Shown here piece after piece: positions 31,529 to 44,252 of a stretch of DNA of 64,000 nt (positions are counted from its first letter, which is position 1; every line of letters starts with the position of its first letter). Source of the stretch: Lycorma delicatula (Eukaryota > Arthropoda > Insecta > Hemiptera > Fulgoridae); contig NC_134465.1 in assembly GCF_047948215.1 (NCBI RefSeq), positions 51,801,946 through 51,865,945 on the forward strand. Reading direction: 5' to 3'. The position numbers and the translations under genes are program-made. Under the pieces are notes generated by a model, which ran no database searches, had not been told where the DNA came from, and saw nothing but the letters and a program-made list of their open reading frames with translations.

Positions 31529-31742
31529 AATGGATAAAATTGAAATTCCAGCAATTTTATTTAAAAAAAGTTTAACCACGATGGACCTACAAAAAGAGTC
31601 AGATTCTTCTTTAACCCTTCGTTTTTGTCGATAAATAGAAGGCTGGTGAATATAAACATGGTCGTACTTCCATTAAAGATGAAAAACACTCGGAAGGTCC
31701 AAAAACCGCTACAAATAGTCACAAAAATTGACAATGCCACAT
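31529..31742 (+). pseudogene. Mariner transposase N-terminal relic
   Basis: 'MDKIEIPAILF' opens at 31530, resembling the MDKIEYRAVIKF-type N-terminus of a mariner subgroup. After a shift, 'YKHGRTSIKDE' and 'PKTAT' (31650-31715) match the linker '..FKRGRTS.EDE.RSGRPKTAT'. No catalytic domain remains. The next block is a different element's RT. Confidence 0.6.
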
Positions 31743-31849
31743 TAAATTATCGCATTTACAAACATTTTCTATTAAAAGTAGAAAAACTATCAATATAGCA
31801 CAGTTCCAAAAAATGGAAAAAAACTATTAAATTAACGCTTTAAGAATAA

Positions 31850-32490
31850 AACTCAAAATCACTCTCAAAAATAGACATTTACACAAAATTTGTACGCAGC
31901 TGAATGTTTCTCTTTAATAAAAAATAAAAACTTAATCGACGAATTAAAAAAGAAAGAAGAATATTAAGGAAAATTCTAGGATCCAATAAAGTAAAAATAT
32001 ATTTTAAATTTCATATTAGATCAAAGAAATTTACGAAAATTCGAAAAAAAACTACAAACGATGATCAAAATAAAGACTGATCGTATCTACAAAATGAAAA
32101 AAGATAAAACCGAAAAACTCATCCTTGACTCGAAAATAGGAAAAAAAAAATTAAAAAAACTTTTATCTAAACTAGAAATTAAAAAAAAGTATGTAAAAAA
32201 TACACAACAGAAGAGACCTTCTCAAAACAAAAACAGAAAAACCGGTGGAATTCCAGGATGAAACCAAAAAATGTTACAAAATTAAATGGACAGAGAAGAG
32301 AAGAAAAAACACTTGTTTTTTTTCTTAAGAAAAAAAGAGAAACGCCTCTTTCCCTTGAAAGTTTTAAAATCCTTGAAAGGGAAATAGTGAAAACATTCCA
32401 AAGTGAACAAGTTTTGTATATGCTTTGCCTACCGCGGCTTATCATTAAAAAACAAACAAAAATTAACTATTTGGAAAACTTAGTTTATAA
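31850..32490 (+). pseudogene. LINE reverse transcriptase C-terminal relic (second family)
   Basis: Readable pieces: 'VYAAECFSL' type block and 'KERRILRKILGSNKVK' (31930-31995), then 'DDRLTKKI'-like basic segment near 32060-32110, and 'ETKKCYKIKWTEKRREK' style end near 32245-32310. These follow the order in LINE proteins ending 'LYG.E.W..RRILRK..GP...W.EERR'. The lysine-rich ORFs here (32061-32261, 32258-32494) are frames of this relic. Related to the relic at 1.7-2.4 kb. Confidence 0.5.
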
Positions 32491-32607
32491 ATAATGATGC
32501 AGAAACATTATATTATTGAACAATATGGAACCAATATCTAATAGCAATTTAAATTTTAAATTGAAAATCTTTTTGTGGAAGTATTCAATCATGAGAATTT
32601 AAATGGT

Positions 32608-33018
32608 AACCCTCTCTCTCCCTCACTCTCTCTCCCTTTCCTCACTCCCTCACTCTCTCACACCCTCATTCTCTCTCCCTCTACCTCTTCTCCCTCTGTC
32701 CCTCTCCCTCTTCTCTCTCTCTTACTCCCTCACCCTCTCTCTCACTCCCTCACTCTCACTCCCTTCCCACACTCTCTCACTCTCTCTCCCTTCCCTCACT
32801 CCCTCTCCCTTCCCTCATTCCCTCCCCTCACTCTCCCGCTCCACCCTCTCTCTCACTCCCTCACTCTATCGCCCTTTCCTCACTCCCTCATTCTCTCTCC
32901 CTCACTCTCTCTCTCTTCCCTCACTCCCTCACTCTTTCTTCCTCTCTCACTCCCTCACTCTCTCTCTCGCTCTCTCACTCTCTCTCCCTCACTCACTCTC
33001 TCTCTCTCTCTCTCTCTC
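32608..33018. repeat. CT-rich simple-sequence tract, about 410 bp
   Basis: Almost pure pyrimidine on the plus strand, built from CTCTCTCCCTCACTCCCTCA-like units with irregular spacing. The long ORFs here encode only Ser/Leu/Pro/His repeats and are artefacts of composition. Confidence 0.95.
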
Positions 33019-33033
33019 GATCAACTCTTCTGG

Positions 33034-33630
33034 TGTTAGCACTTTTTATCGACCACTTTTAACGGTATATTTCTTGTCACTTGAAACTTGTCCTACAGCT
33101 TATTAATAGTATTTTGGGAGACAATGAATATTCTACTTCACTTTGTAACCCATTTTTTCCTAAATTAAACAGCAACAAAAGAAGGAAATATTCTTCCATA
33201 AGGTTGTATGACTTTTTGAACTCTCTGTACTATATTACTTTTACCGTTTACAAAAAAAAACTACCCTATGCTTCTGTCTACAAATAACTTACCGAACAGC
33301 TTCTCGTATTCAACTACTGTCCAAAATGGAATATTCGTGACTCACTCTTTATTCGTTGTTACTTACTTTTATCGCTTTTATCGCACGCTGCACCGAGCTC
33401 GGACTTGAAAAACTACTGTCACTCCGCTGGCCTCGGTAGTATTTATACTTCCAGGCCTGCAGAACAATATCCGACCTTTTGATTGTTCAAGCACAATAAA
33501 TTTGATTGTCTGCATCTTCTACCTTTTTCTTTGAATTCTTTCTTAGGAAGAATCCCTTTCTTTTACCTTATAGATTCCTTATTTTTTCCTTTCTGAAAAA
33601 ACCCTGGTTTCTAACATTGGTCTCGTTACA
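33034..33630 (-). repeat. Possible solo LTR
   Basis: On the minus strand the interval begins TGTAACGAGACC and ends GTGCTAACA, giving TG...CA ends. It has a TATA-like TATAAATA at 33447-33440 and AATAAA at 33353-33348, about 90 bp downstream, a promoter plus polyadenylation layout typical of an LTR. No 4-5-bp target duplication was found at these ends, and no gag/pol lies nearby, so the call is tentative. Confidence 0.4.
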
Positions 33631-33639
33631 ATACATCGA

Positions 33640-35200
33640 CCCTTTCTTTGTATCATAATCATGATGACTAACGAGCCTCTCCGGCAATTGACGTTTGTAA
33701 TACACAGCTTACACGCACTAACACTTGTTTACGTATTGAAAACTTAGAAGTTTGTCTTCATTTTGATATAAACTTGATGTCTTTGTTTCAAGATTATGAT
33801 AGTTTAAAACCACATCTCTATTTTAAGGATATATTATAGATGTACATTTATTTTCTCGTATTTTATGAATTATAGAGAGAAATAAAAGACTGGTAAAGAT
33901 GTCTATTGACTTTTTATTGGTTGGGATCATTCATCTTATGAATAAGCCCCTCCCACCTTTGTATAATTAAGACGAATAGAAAGAAAGAGAGGGAGAAGGG
34001 TAAAAAAGTGAAAGATTGTAACGCATATATTTTAATTAAATTAATTATCTAATAATTTATTTTTATCGTTAGGGCTATTCATTTTTCTCCTATCGTTTAC
34101 GTTAATATAAAAATAACATTTTGTTGTTATATTGTTATGGGATTTTTATCTGGAGAAAAGATAATGGACCGCATTGTTTTGTCATAGTAATTGCTACGCT
34201 ACAGCTGTGCTGCAGTATTTTTATCAGCGGTGCATATGTAAATTAATAAATAAAAATATTTGTCAAGCTTTCCTGATAATTTTTTTTAAAATTTATTTTA
34301 ATAATATTTAATATTATGTAATTTCAGTTTTTTTATCGTAGTATTATCTAAATTTAAACAACTCCACTAAACTAAACATATAATGACGTACATGCAGTGT
34401 TGTTTTAAAAAGGAAATACAATTTAACACTGTTTCCTGTAAAGATCGAATTTATTTTATCCGGTGTAAATACAATTCATTGTACTATTTTTTATTTTTTT
34501 TTTTTTTAGTATTTGGTACTATAATTTGATTTTATATATATATATATATAAAATAATGCGCTCGCACATACATACAAAGACACATTTTTTTTTTAAACTA
34601 TTGTATAAAATGCTATTGTGCGTCGAATACAATACCCAAATACTCACATTATGACAAACAACTTTTATATACATGTGTATACAATGGCAGAAATATTTTA
34701 TCATACAAATTATCGCAAATGAAACAGTTTTATTTTTAATACTATTATTTATGCAAATCAATAGACCAGCTATAATAATACCTACTAAATACAGAAACAT
34801 CTCTTCAGATGTCCAATACAGTTCTTTAACAAACACTTCGTGACAGAAAATAAGTGTTTGAATCGTGTGATTATTTTTTTTTTAATAGTGTGACTAATCG
34901 AAAGAAGATTTCTTTAAAATTATCTATGAAGTAAATTAAATTGAAATTTTATCGATAAAAATCTAAGAATATGCCCGTTTTTTTTAATGATATCTTACTT
35001 TTTTTAAGGTACGTCTTCAAATTTTGTAGGTTATCTGTATCTTATAATTTATTTCACCAAAACTGGTACAATTAACTGTAAATTAAATGAGCCGTATCAT
35101 TTAAATATTTTATTTATACTTTCCCGGAAATAGCGATATATGTTGTTATAGCTATAACGGAAAACCATACAGATCGGTAAAAAAAAAATTAAAAAATTGG
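33640..35200. other. A+T-rich stretch without supported genes
   Basis: Includes a TA run at 34536-34552 and a hydrophobic 105-codon ORF on the minus strand (34519-34836) that shows no family motif and ends in the TA microsatellite. I do not consider it a gene. Confidence 0.5.
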
Positions 35201-35207
35201 TCATTTT

Positions 35208-35875
35208 TACTTCCTTGTACAAAGTAAAGGAAGTATTGTGATCGCAAAAAATTTCGGTTTTCAGATTTCAACGGAAATATCCATCTTGAGCATCTCTGAA
35301 TATCCATTTTGATTACTTTCGGCGTGACATCTATACTTAGGTATAACTCTAAAACAATTAACCTTACGATGTTGAAATTTTGGATTTAGGACTGTTGTAA
35401 TATCTACTTTTGTGTACCTCCCCTTTTAATTGCAATCGACTGAACTAAAAGTATCTAAAAAAACCTTGGACTTTTTTTTAACTACAATGATAAACCGACA
35501 TTGAGAGCTTTTCAACAATATCTCATAAATGGTACTTATTTTCATTGGTTCCAGAGTTATTGCCAAATGAAATTTTAATTAATGAAATACTTGGATCTCA
35601 AAAAGGGAAGGCACATCGGTTCGAATCCGACTTCATCTCCGTTTTCTTCTTCTTTTTTTTAATTTAAATATACTAATTTATTAATAATTATTAACCTCTG
35701 ATTGTAAAAACAAATTTACAATAAATAATAATTCAATAATAACAATAAAATTTTTTTTAAATATCAGAAACTATTAATGAAATAAAATTTTATCTACTTT
35801 TAATTTAAAAAAAAGTGTGTCTATATAATTTGATGGCGTACAAGGTCATGTGGTATCCATATCAGATTTTTTTTG
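35208..35875 (+). repeat. ACTTCCTTG repeat family, copy A
   Basis: Begins ACTTCCTTGTAC and ends near GTACAAGG with a CATGTGGTATCCATATCAGATTTTTTTT-type tail. Internal landmarks: AAATTTCGGTTTTCAGATTTC, GTTGAAATTTTGGATTTAGG, ATCTCATAAATGGTACTTAT. At 35615-35630 a TCGG-TTCGAAT-CCGA block makes a perfect tRNA T-arm (4-bp stem, 7-nt loop) and contains the B box GGTTCGAATCC, followed soon by T runs that could end Pol III transcription. No ORF. Confidence 0.8.
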
Positions 35876-35984
35876 TGCCTTAAGGAGATATTTAAAAAAA
35901 ATAAATTTAAATAAATTGTAAAAAATCTGCGAAAAAAATTTTTTATTCAAATGCTCCAAAATTCAAAAAATCTATTTTTATCAG

Positions 35985-36465
35985 ACGGTCGTTTGTGCGT
36001 ATGTACGTACTGTACGTATGTATACTCCCTCGCAATGGCTAGTATTTCGTCTTAAAACTTTGAACCCCGTAGATCGATTTTCGCCATAGTTGGTAGACAG
36101 GTATTAATTACCTTTGGGGGGAAAGAATATATTAAATTTTTGCAAAAATTTCAAAATGAGGTGGGGGTGTTTTGGACGAAATAAAATTTCAAATCTTTAC
36201 TAGGGAACTTTAGCAAAACAATTTCTTACAAAATTTAAAGTTTTTTCATCGGTCACAAATTACAAGAAATTTTTATTTAATATTCACCCCCTCACCAAAA
36301 AATGGCTATATTCACATATATTTATTTTTTTTTAGCTATATCTTGCTTAGGAAATAGAAGTTACATGTAATAATAGTTTTTTCATCTACATTTTCTATAT
36401 AGATAAACCTTCAAACCACAAGTGTTTTGTTTGTCCCATTTCAATCGCCTGTAGTAATAATTTCT
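35985..36465 (+). repeat. Dispersed repeat V, copy 1
   Basis: Matches 62745-63190 in inverted orientation: GGTCGTTTGTGCGTATGTAC, TTGGTAGACAGGTATTAATTACC, ATAAAATTTCAAATCTTTAC, TTACAAAA.TTAAAG, and CATCTACATTTTCTATAT. Non-coding; class unknown. It separates two ACTTCCTTG copies. Confidence 0.65.
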
Positions 36466-36491
36466 TTTTTTTTCACTTTTAAAAAATCTTC

Positions 36492-37181
36492 TTACTTCCT
36501 TGCACGAAGTAAAGGAACTATTGCGATCGCGAAAAATTTCGGTTTACAGATTTCAATGAAAATATCCATTTTGAACATCCCTGAATCCATTTTGACTAGT
36601 TTCAGTGTGACGTCTGTTCGTACCTATGTACGTAACTCAAAAATGATTAGCCGTAGGATGTTGAAATTTTGGATTTAGGACTGTTGTAACATCTAATTAT
36701 GCATCTCCCCTTTTAATTTCAATCGACTGAACAAAAAGTGTCAAAAATAGCCCAAAATCCAAAAATTTGGATTTTGGACTTTTTTTAACAGTAATAAGCC
36801 CTCATTGAGAGCTTTTCAACGATATCTCATAAATGGTACTTATTTTCAGTGGTTCCAGAGTTATAGACAAATTAAATTTTAATTAATGAAATATTTGGAT
36901 CTTAAAAGGGGAAGGCACATCGGTTCGAATCGGACTTCATATCCTTTTTTTTAATTTAAATATATTGATTCATTAATAATTATTAACCTCAGATTGTAAA
37001 ATTTACGATAAATAATAATTCAATAATATCAATAAAAAAATAAAAATATGAAAAAATATCAGAAGTTATTAATTAAATAAAATTTAATATACTTTTTATT
37101 AAAAAAAAAAAAAAAAAATGGCTATGTGTAATTTAATAGGCGTACAGGTAATTCATGTGATGTCCACATCAGATTTTTTTT
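36492..37181 (+). repeat. ACTTCCTTG repeat family, copy B
   Basis: Begins ACTTCCTTGCACGAAGTAAAGGAA, so the first 25 bp form a small hairpin. It keeps the T-arm/B box (CATCGGTTCGAATCGGA, one stem change) near 36918-36933 and ends GGCGTACAGGTAATTCATGT with TCAGATTTTTTTT. Confidence 0.82.
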
Positions 37182-37250
37182 ATGATTTCCCTAGATAAGC
37201 TTGAAACTTGTGCGTGAGATAGGGAAGTGGAATTTTGTAGCGTATGAAAA

Positions 37251-37302
37251 TGTCATGCGTGATCAGGATTCGAACACGGGACCTCCGGATGAAAGACGTT
37301 TT
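37251..37302 (-). repeat. tRNA-like fragment, SINE family 2
   Basis: Reverse strand: CTTTCATCCGGAGGTCCCGT, then GTTCGAATCCTG. Only the anticodon-side to T-arm part is present. Confidence 0.45.
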
Positions 37303-37820
37303 CAATTTTGTAGTTTATAATAATTAATTACATCATTTTTAAGCAATAATATCATTAATATATAAAACGATATAGTGTACTTTAAATAAAAACTTTTTTA
37401 AAAGAAAAACAGAAAAAGTTACGCAAGTGTCATTCTCTGATAAATCTCTTTATTTCTCCTCTTATAAATCTCAGGTAATGTAGCAATAAAAAAAGATAAA
37501 AGTGAGGGAAAGAATAAATAGGTTACGAATATCATTCAAATAACAATTTTTTACGTAGCAGTCATCTACCTTCCTTTACAAAAGAGGGAACATTCCTTAA
37601 TACCGAACGTCCTACAACTTCCATGGATATTTAGCAAGTACCTAGAAATATTCTCTCTCTTTCTTCTACTACATAAATCTGAGTGAGGCTAGAAAACCAC
37701 ATCTTTTTCTATTTGTGATAGGAAAGTATGTTTATGTTACAAAAATATTGTATACTAATCAAACAAAAAACATTAGGTTTTGAATTTTTTTTTTTTTAAT
37801 TTGTTGCAATCAGATAATAT

Positions 37821-38700
37821 ACAGAGTGAGCAACATAAAACCGAACATATAGCGTAACCGCTGCAGATTCGGTAGGTTATGGAATGAAATTTTATGAACG
37901 ATACGGATAAGTTAAACTATAAAAACATAAAACGTAATTTAAATGTTGAATTTATTTACCTTATTGTTACAAAATATATTTAAAATGACCACCCTTGACA
38001 TCGATTTACTTTTGTGTATCATATTGAGAGTCGTCTGACGTAAAACGTTGTCATTTGCGTTGATTTCTCGTTGAATGTACACCATCAGTTCATCAATATA
38101 GTGTGGATTAGATGCATAAACTATCTCCTTTAAGTAGCCCGAAAAGAAAAAATTGCAAGTAGACAACTCTGGGGAACGTGGAACTCCACCGTCCTCTGCT
38201 AACAACTCGTTCATTATGAAAGCTGCACGAACGCGATTCAGTGAAACGTTTGATGTGCGACACGTTGCTCCATCTTGTTGGAAAAACAACATATCTTTCT
38301 TTCTTTCTTTCTTTTACATATCAGTTAATTGAGCATAGAATTCTTCGAAAATTGTGAGGTAAACTTGTGTATCGACAGTCCGGTCAAAAAATATTAACCC
38401 CGGTATACAATTACCGGAAACGGCACACAAACACAAATTTTCTCATCGTGAAGTGGACGCTCGAATACTTCGTGAGAATTCCTCACCATCCAATACCTCG
38501 TATTCTGCAAATTAGCATGGCCAGATAAATGAAACCATCCCTCGTTTAATATGAAATAACGACATCGAGTCTATCTGTCCACCAACAATGTTTTCAAGAA
38601 GCAAGTTGCAATAATAAAGTCGTTTCGACTTAATTATTGTCTTATCTGTCTCCTTCAGTTGTAACGCGGAACGTTTCAATTTCAATTCATAAAGAATTTT
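37821..38700 (-). pseudogene. Tc1/mariner-type transposase, partial and frameshifted
   Basis: The minus strand frame 38292-37939 (117 codons) reads 'FFQQDGATCRTSNVSLNRVR' (second catalytic Asp), 'RSPELSTCNFFFSGYLKEIVY' (the third Asp replaced by Asn, D to N) and 'QREINAN'. Upstream (38700-38300) broken frames give 'ADGW/SDEGWFHLSGHANLQN'-like residues and 'ICVCAVSGNCIPGLIFFDRT'. Near 37821 the end CAGAGTGAGCAACATAAAACC looks like a terminal repeat similar in style to that at 24981. A (TTTC)n run at 38292-38312 interrupts the frame. The N-terminal DNA-binding domain and the other end are missing. Confidence 0.75.
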
Positions 38701-38859
38701 GAAAAAAGATGTGTATTTTATGATACGTATTTTATGAATATTATATCTTTGGAAATTAAGTGTTTACCTTGCCACAAGGTAAGAACACTCATAAATAAAA
38801 AATATGGGGGTAGAGAAAACTCTCTAGAAACACATTTTAGCACATTTGTGATAACCCTA

Positions 38860-39190
38860 AGATCAAATTTTTTTGTGCCCTACGCAAACAAAGACTGTAA
38901 GGCCCGTTCTTTTTATAGAAGGCAATCGTAAATGGTATCGCGTTTATCTGGACGCGCTTCAAAAATTTCTAATTCCTCAGTTGGACGATAATGACCAAGA
39001 TGGATGCCATTATTGACGAGGCACCACCTCAATACCCCCTAGAAGTCTGAAATCTGCTTAATACTCGATTCCTAGTTCGGTGGATTGGTCATGAAGATCC
39101 AATTACATGGCTACCCTGCCCGCATATTTCATACCGCTAGATTTATTCTTCTGGGATTTCCTTAAAGATCGAAATTATGTACCGGCCTTT
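38860..39190 (+). pseudogene. Transposase C-terminal relic
   Basis: Plus-strand fragments: 'RPFFIEGNRKWYRVYLDALQ' near 38902-38960, 'DNDQDG' near 38980-39000, 'RWIGHEDPITWLP' near 39080-39120 and, after a shift, 'IPLDLFFWDFLKDRNYVP' near 39130-39185. These are the ordered blocks of a DDE transposase of the '..RWIGR.GPI.WPPRSPDLTPLDFFLWG.LKD.VY' group. Strand is opposite to the neighbouring relic at 37.8-38.7 kb, so they are two insertions. Confidence 0.6.
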
Positions 39191-39194
39191 GCCT

Positions 39195-39755
39195 GCTGAT
39201 CTTGTCGAGCCGGCTGTACTCCGATCGCTTAAATTCATTACGATCCGTAGCGGGCATTGTTTAGATTATATCTAGTCTCAATGGAGGTTGTGTCCGGGGA
39301 GTTCGCTCCCCGAGCACGATTACAAACTTTAGCATAGCGATTTGTCGAATTGGAGTGCATACTTAAGGGGTAATGGGTGATGTTGGTTGCGATCGACCTG
39401 GGTGTATTCCGAGCGGCCCTCTAAACTGGAGCTGTAGTGGGAGATTAGAGGTTATACTCAGCTTCTGACGGACCAGACTTGAGGACCTCTTGGACTAGGT
39501 TTATTGTTTTGGCTCTGCTCCAATCGCTTAAATTTATTACGATCTGTTTGCGGTAACTGAATTTGCTGATAGATATGCTGTCGTGGCATGCTTGATGCGT
39601 TTATGCACTAGGGGTGTAGTGTAGTTTTGAGCTTATTGTGGTAGGCGCGGGGTCTTCTTTCTTCCGCGAGTAGGCTCTTGCTTAGTTCCTGAGGGCAACG
39701 TGGTAGCGTTAGGTGTCAGCCGCCTTCTTCGAAAGGCAGAACTCATTACTATCTC
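39195..39755. repeat. GC-richer unclassified repeat with internal duplication
   Basis: TCCGATCGCTTAAATTCATTACGATC near 39222 recurs in diverged form near 39517. A TCCGGGGAGTTCGCTCCCCGA hairpin lies at 39293-39314. It runs into repeat W copy 3 and probably belongs to one larger element. No convincing ORF. Confidence 0.45.
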
Positions 39756-39970
39756 TCGTGGCGGATTACTGATGTAGATGTCCCTCGGGGCATCTGCATC
39801 GGTGGCATCTCACCGTGGCCAGGCTGAACACTGTGGAATGTGATCAGTTTGAGGGCAAGAAGATGTCCTCCGTTGAAGCCACTACTGACTAGGAATGGAG
39901 GGGGTGGTGTAGCAGGCGGGATCTTCTCCCCTCGGGGGGAAATTGAGATGATCTTGTCGAGCGCTGGACA
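39755..39970 (+). repeat. GC-richer dispersed repeat W, copy 3
   Basis: GGGCATCTGCATCGGTGGCA, CACCGTGGCCAGGCTGAACA, GAGGGCAAGAAGATGTCCTC, ACTAGGAATGGAGGGGGTG, and CTTCTCCCCTCGGGGGGAAA followed by GATGATCTTGTCGAG. Confidence 0.7.
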
Positions 39971-40029
39971 TTCAAGATGTCCGGACGAGGCCTACAACGA
40001 AGGGAAAAGCTGAGTTTAAAAATCACCAA

Positions 40030-40222
40030 TGTAAATGTCTACCGAGGCATTTACATCGGTGGTATCCCAACGAGGCCTGGCTTATTACTATGAGATGTAA
40101 AAAGTTAGAGGGCGAAAGACGACTTCAGTTAAAGCCCATTAGGGCTAGAAACGGGAAGGGTGTGGCAATCGGAAGCGTCACAAGGCGAGTGTCTTCCCCT
40201 ACGGGGTTGGGATGATCTTGTT
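40030..40222 (+). repeat. GC-richer dispersed repeat W, copy 4
   Basis: A direct repeat of copy 3 about 270 bp downstream: GAGGCATTTACATCGGTGGT, GAGGGCGAAAGACGACTTC, CATTAGGGCTAGAAACGGGA, GCGTCACAAGGCGAG, and CTTCCCCTACGGGGTTGGGA. Blocks are in the same order. Confidence 0.75.
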
Positions 40223-41535
40223 GAGCTATGACTTCGAATAAAGCCACAATTATAGTGGTAAAGCCCGACTTGCTGGCTACAGTCTGGAATTAGCATCAAC
40301 TTCAGATAAGATGTATGTCGTATTGCAAATGGAAGCCATATCAAACCAAGGTGAGTGTTGGATAACAAACCTGATGTAATCTTCTATGAAATTAGACCAC
40401 AATCGTATATTTAAGTTAACTGGATATATTTTTATAAGCTTTTAAAGTTATGAGGTCCTTTCTGAATCACTTGTACAATATTAGTAGATATTTCCGTTCT
40501 CTACAATTAAATCTGTCGAATTGTTTTAATTTTTTATATTATATATTTTTGTATTAAAGGATATTAACACTATTGATTGTTAAACTTTATATAGAGGAAA
40601 CATTTCCGTTTGAATTACTAAAATGATTTTGGTTGTTAGTTCACACCTCAACTAGTTCCCCTTATAGTAACAATACGTTATTCAGGTAAATTATTATTCC
40701 TAGATCACGTCCGCTTTGTTCATAAAACACACTCTCCCATATTAAGTGATGCGATATGATTGTTTATTTATTCTATCCATCTTGAGAGGTTTACACTATA
40801 CTTGTACTTATGATGATACAATACAGATAAAATTAACATAAGCAATATTTAAAGAGGTTATTAAACTTTTATTTATTAATAATATTAGTTATAAAAAGTT
40901 CATAGTAGAACAACTAAAAATATTAATTAAATAAATATAGAAGTTAAATAAACAACTAAACCGAGAATTGGTTGCATGCTATTCCCAGCTTTAAAATTTA
41001 CAAATTTTTATTTCAAATAAGCCATTGGGTATTTAAATATTAAATAACTTTATTATTATACTACTGCCCAAAAAGGAGTGTATTGTATTCATGGAGTATA
41101 TATGTATGTATATACGTTTTTCTACCGTAGCAGATCAACGGTTGAACCAATTTAGATGTATTAACTCTCGTTGGAATCCTTACGTTTCCAGGAGTGTCAT
41201 AGGCTATATAAATATTTATATATTCAGCTCATTCAAAAAGAGAGGGAAGTAATCTGGAAACCGATTATAAAAGAGCGTGAAATAAGGAAAAAAGTTCATA
41301 CAAACATATATCAAAAAACGGTTTGTTATCAAGTTACGGCTAGCGAAAAATTTCGTCCTAATTTCAGTTTCCCCGGTGAAATTTCAGTATATTATTGGTA
41401 AAATGGATGGTTTCTTATGTTTTTTGAACAGGAAAAATCGAATAAAACTGGTCCCAGAACTGTATTTCCCGTTGATTTCATGATATTCAACGTAAAACAG
41501 AAAAATTCGGTGACGATAAACATTTTTTTAAGTTT
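40223..41535. other. A+T-rich stretch, possible old repeat at 41.1-41.5 kb
   Basis: The interval 41190-41530 has a repeat-like feel (CATTCAAAAAGAGAGGGAAG, GTTATCAAGTTACGGCTAGCG) but I find no second copy in the window. No ORF with a recognisable domain. Confidence 0.4.
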
Positions 41536-41539
41536 GAAG

Positions 41540-42063
41540 TACAATAACTTTGTTAAACGATTAATAAATGTTATGACTAATAAATAAAAATGTTATTACA
41601 ATAAATAATGATTCAATAATAACAATTTAAAAAAATCAGATGTTATTAGTGAAATAAATATGTACTTTTCATTTTAATTCAAAAATTTTTACCGAAGGTA
41701 AATTTATTAATAAATCAATATATTTAAATTAAAAAAAAAGTCAAAAAAAGGAATGAACTCGGATTCTAACCGATGTGTCCATGGTTACGGATCCGACACG
41801 TTCTCACTTACCCACATAACTACTTGAGCGTGGTTAAACAAAATTAATATATAAACTAATATAAAATACTTATATAAACACCACAAAAGAATGTGATGAA
41901 ATGTGGTGTCCACCACAATGTAATTGTGCAACTGTCTACTTTATTAAAGAATTGGAGGATCGTCACTCACTTTCAAATGAAATAAATTTAAACAAAAAGC
42001 AGCAAAAATGTGTATATGTAATTTAATAGGCGTTCAAGGAAGTCCACATCATATTTTTTTTTC
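41540..42063. repeat. Rearranged ACTTCCTTG repeat, copy E
   Basis: 41560-41690 matches the 3' half of the family in plus orientation. 41690-41800 matches the T-arm region in inverted orientation (GGATTCTAACCGATGTGTCC). 42005-42063 is the 3' end again in plus orientation, ending in a T run. The inverted part includes an extended tRNA-like stretch (reverse strand 41835-41755). Confidence 0.55.
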
Positions 42064-42487
42064 ATTTCTTATCGAGGGGAGTGGCTAGCGTCCCTTCTGG
42101 TAAGTATGACAACTTGACAGACAGGCGGCGATGCTACCTCTATTATCTTTAAAGTAGGGTTTTTCGACACCTCCCGTATCTTCAAATTCATTTTATTAAA
42201 CAAATAAGAATGATGTGTTTATGAATGACTGTGTTTAGGAATCCTGAATAAAAATGTAATCTTATGCGCAAAACAATTTTTCCATTAGCATTCTTTTTTT
42301 TTTATTAAATTCCCACGTTAAGTACTATAAAAATATTCAGACTTCAGAAGTCATTCGACGGAGATCAGCCGCTACTAATCGGTCAAGAACGACTGAACCA
42401 ATTTTCCGCAAATTTTAACATGCATTATAAATTTCAATGAAATTGATGTAGAGTTTTCTGAGCGTTAAAACTTTATACATAGGCATA
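42064..42487. other. Spacer upstream of mariner
   Basis: No recognised gene. A GACTTCAGAAGTC short palindrome sits near 42340-42352. Confidence 0.45.
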
Positions 42488-42489
42488 TA

Positions 42490-43788
<1,299 letters not shown>

Positions 43789-43790
43789 TA

Positions 43791-44252
43791 TATTACATAT
43801 ATATCCCGTCACGTATTTTTCATGTTTTATTTAATATTTATATTGAACACTGTTCATTCATACAACCACGCTTTTTTAAAACAGAAATTTTTCTCCGAAT
43901 TTATTATCAAAATAAATGATCATTCTTTTTTTTACAAAAAAGATTATTTATGAGCAGTATGCCTTTAAGGGCCACACTACTTGGTGGATTAAACATTCAT
44001 TCGATAATTTCCCTACTATATAAAGTGTCTTTTTTATTTCAATATAAGACATTTTTATTTTTATTAATGTTTCATGAAACTCTACGAACAATTCTATTTT
44101 CAATTCTATGCATAAAATGAAATCAAACACGGAACATTGACCATACTTGACCGGTCCGCCAAAAGAGATTGAAACACCTAAAAAAAATTTTATCCATCTA
44201 TGCTAAGAGTTTTTAATGAATTACTAATTTATTAATTTTCACTTATACTACC
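43791..44252. other. A+T-rich spacer
   Basis: No gene or repeat boundary recognised. Confidence 0.5.

Noticed and set aside
32575..33106. Long ORFs rich in Ser/Leu/Pro (154 and 167 codons)
   Set aside because: They are translations of a CT-rich simple-sequence tract; two frames give the same composition and there is no domain.
34519..34836. 105-codon hydrophobic minus-strand ORF as a membrane protein gene
   Set aside because: A+T-rich sequence gives chance hydrophobic frames, the C-terminus is encoded by a TA microsatellite, and no motif or second exon is seen.
35208..35875. Helitron identity for the ACTTCCTTG repeat
   Set aside because: It has inverted termini and a T-rich end rather than a 5' TC and a 3' hairpin followed by CTRR; I saw no Helitron signature.
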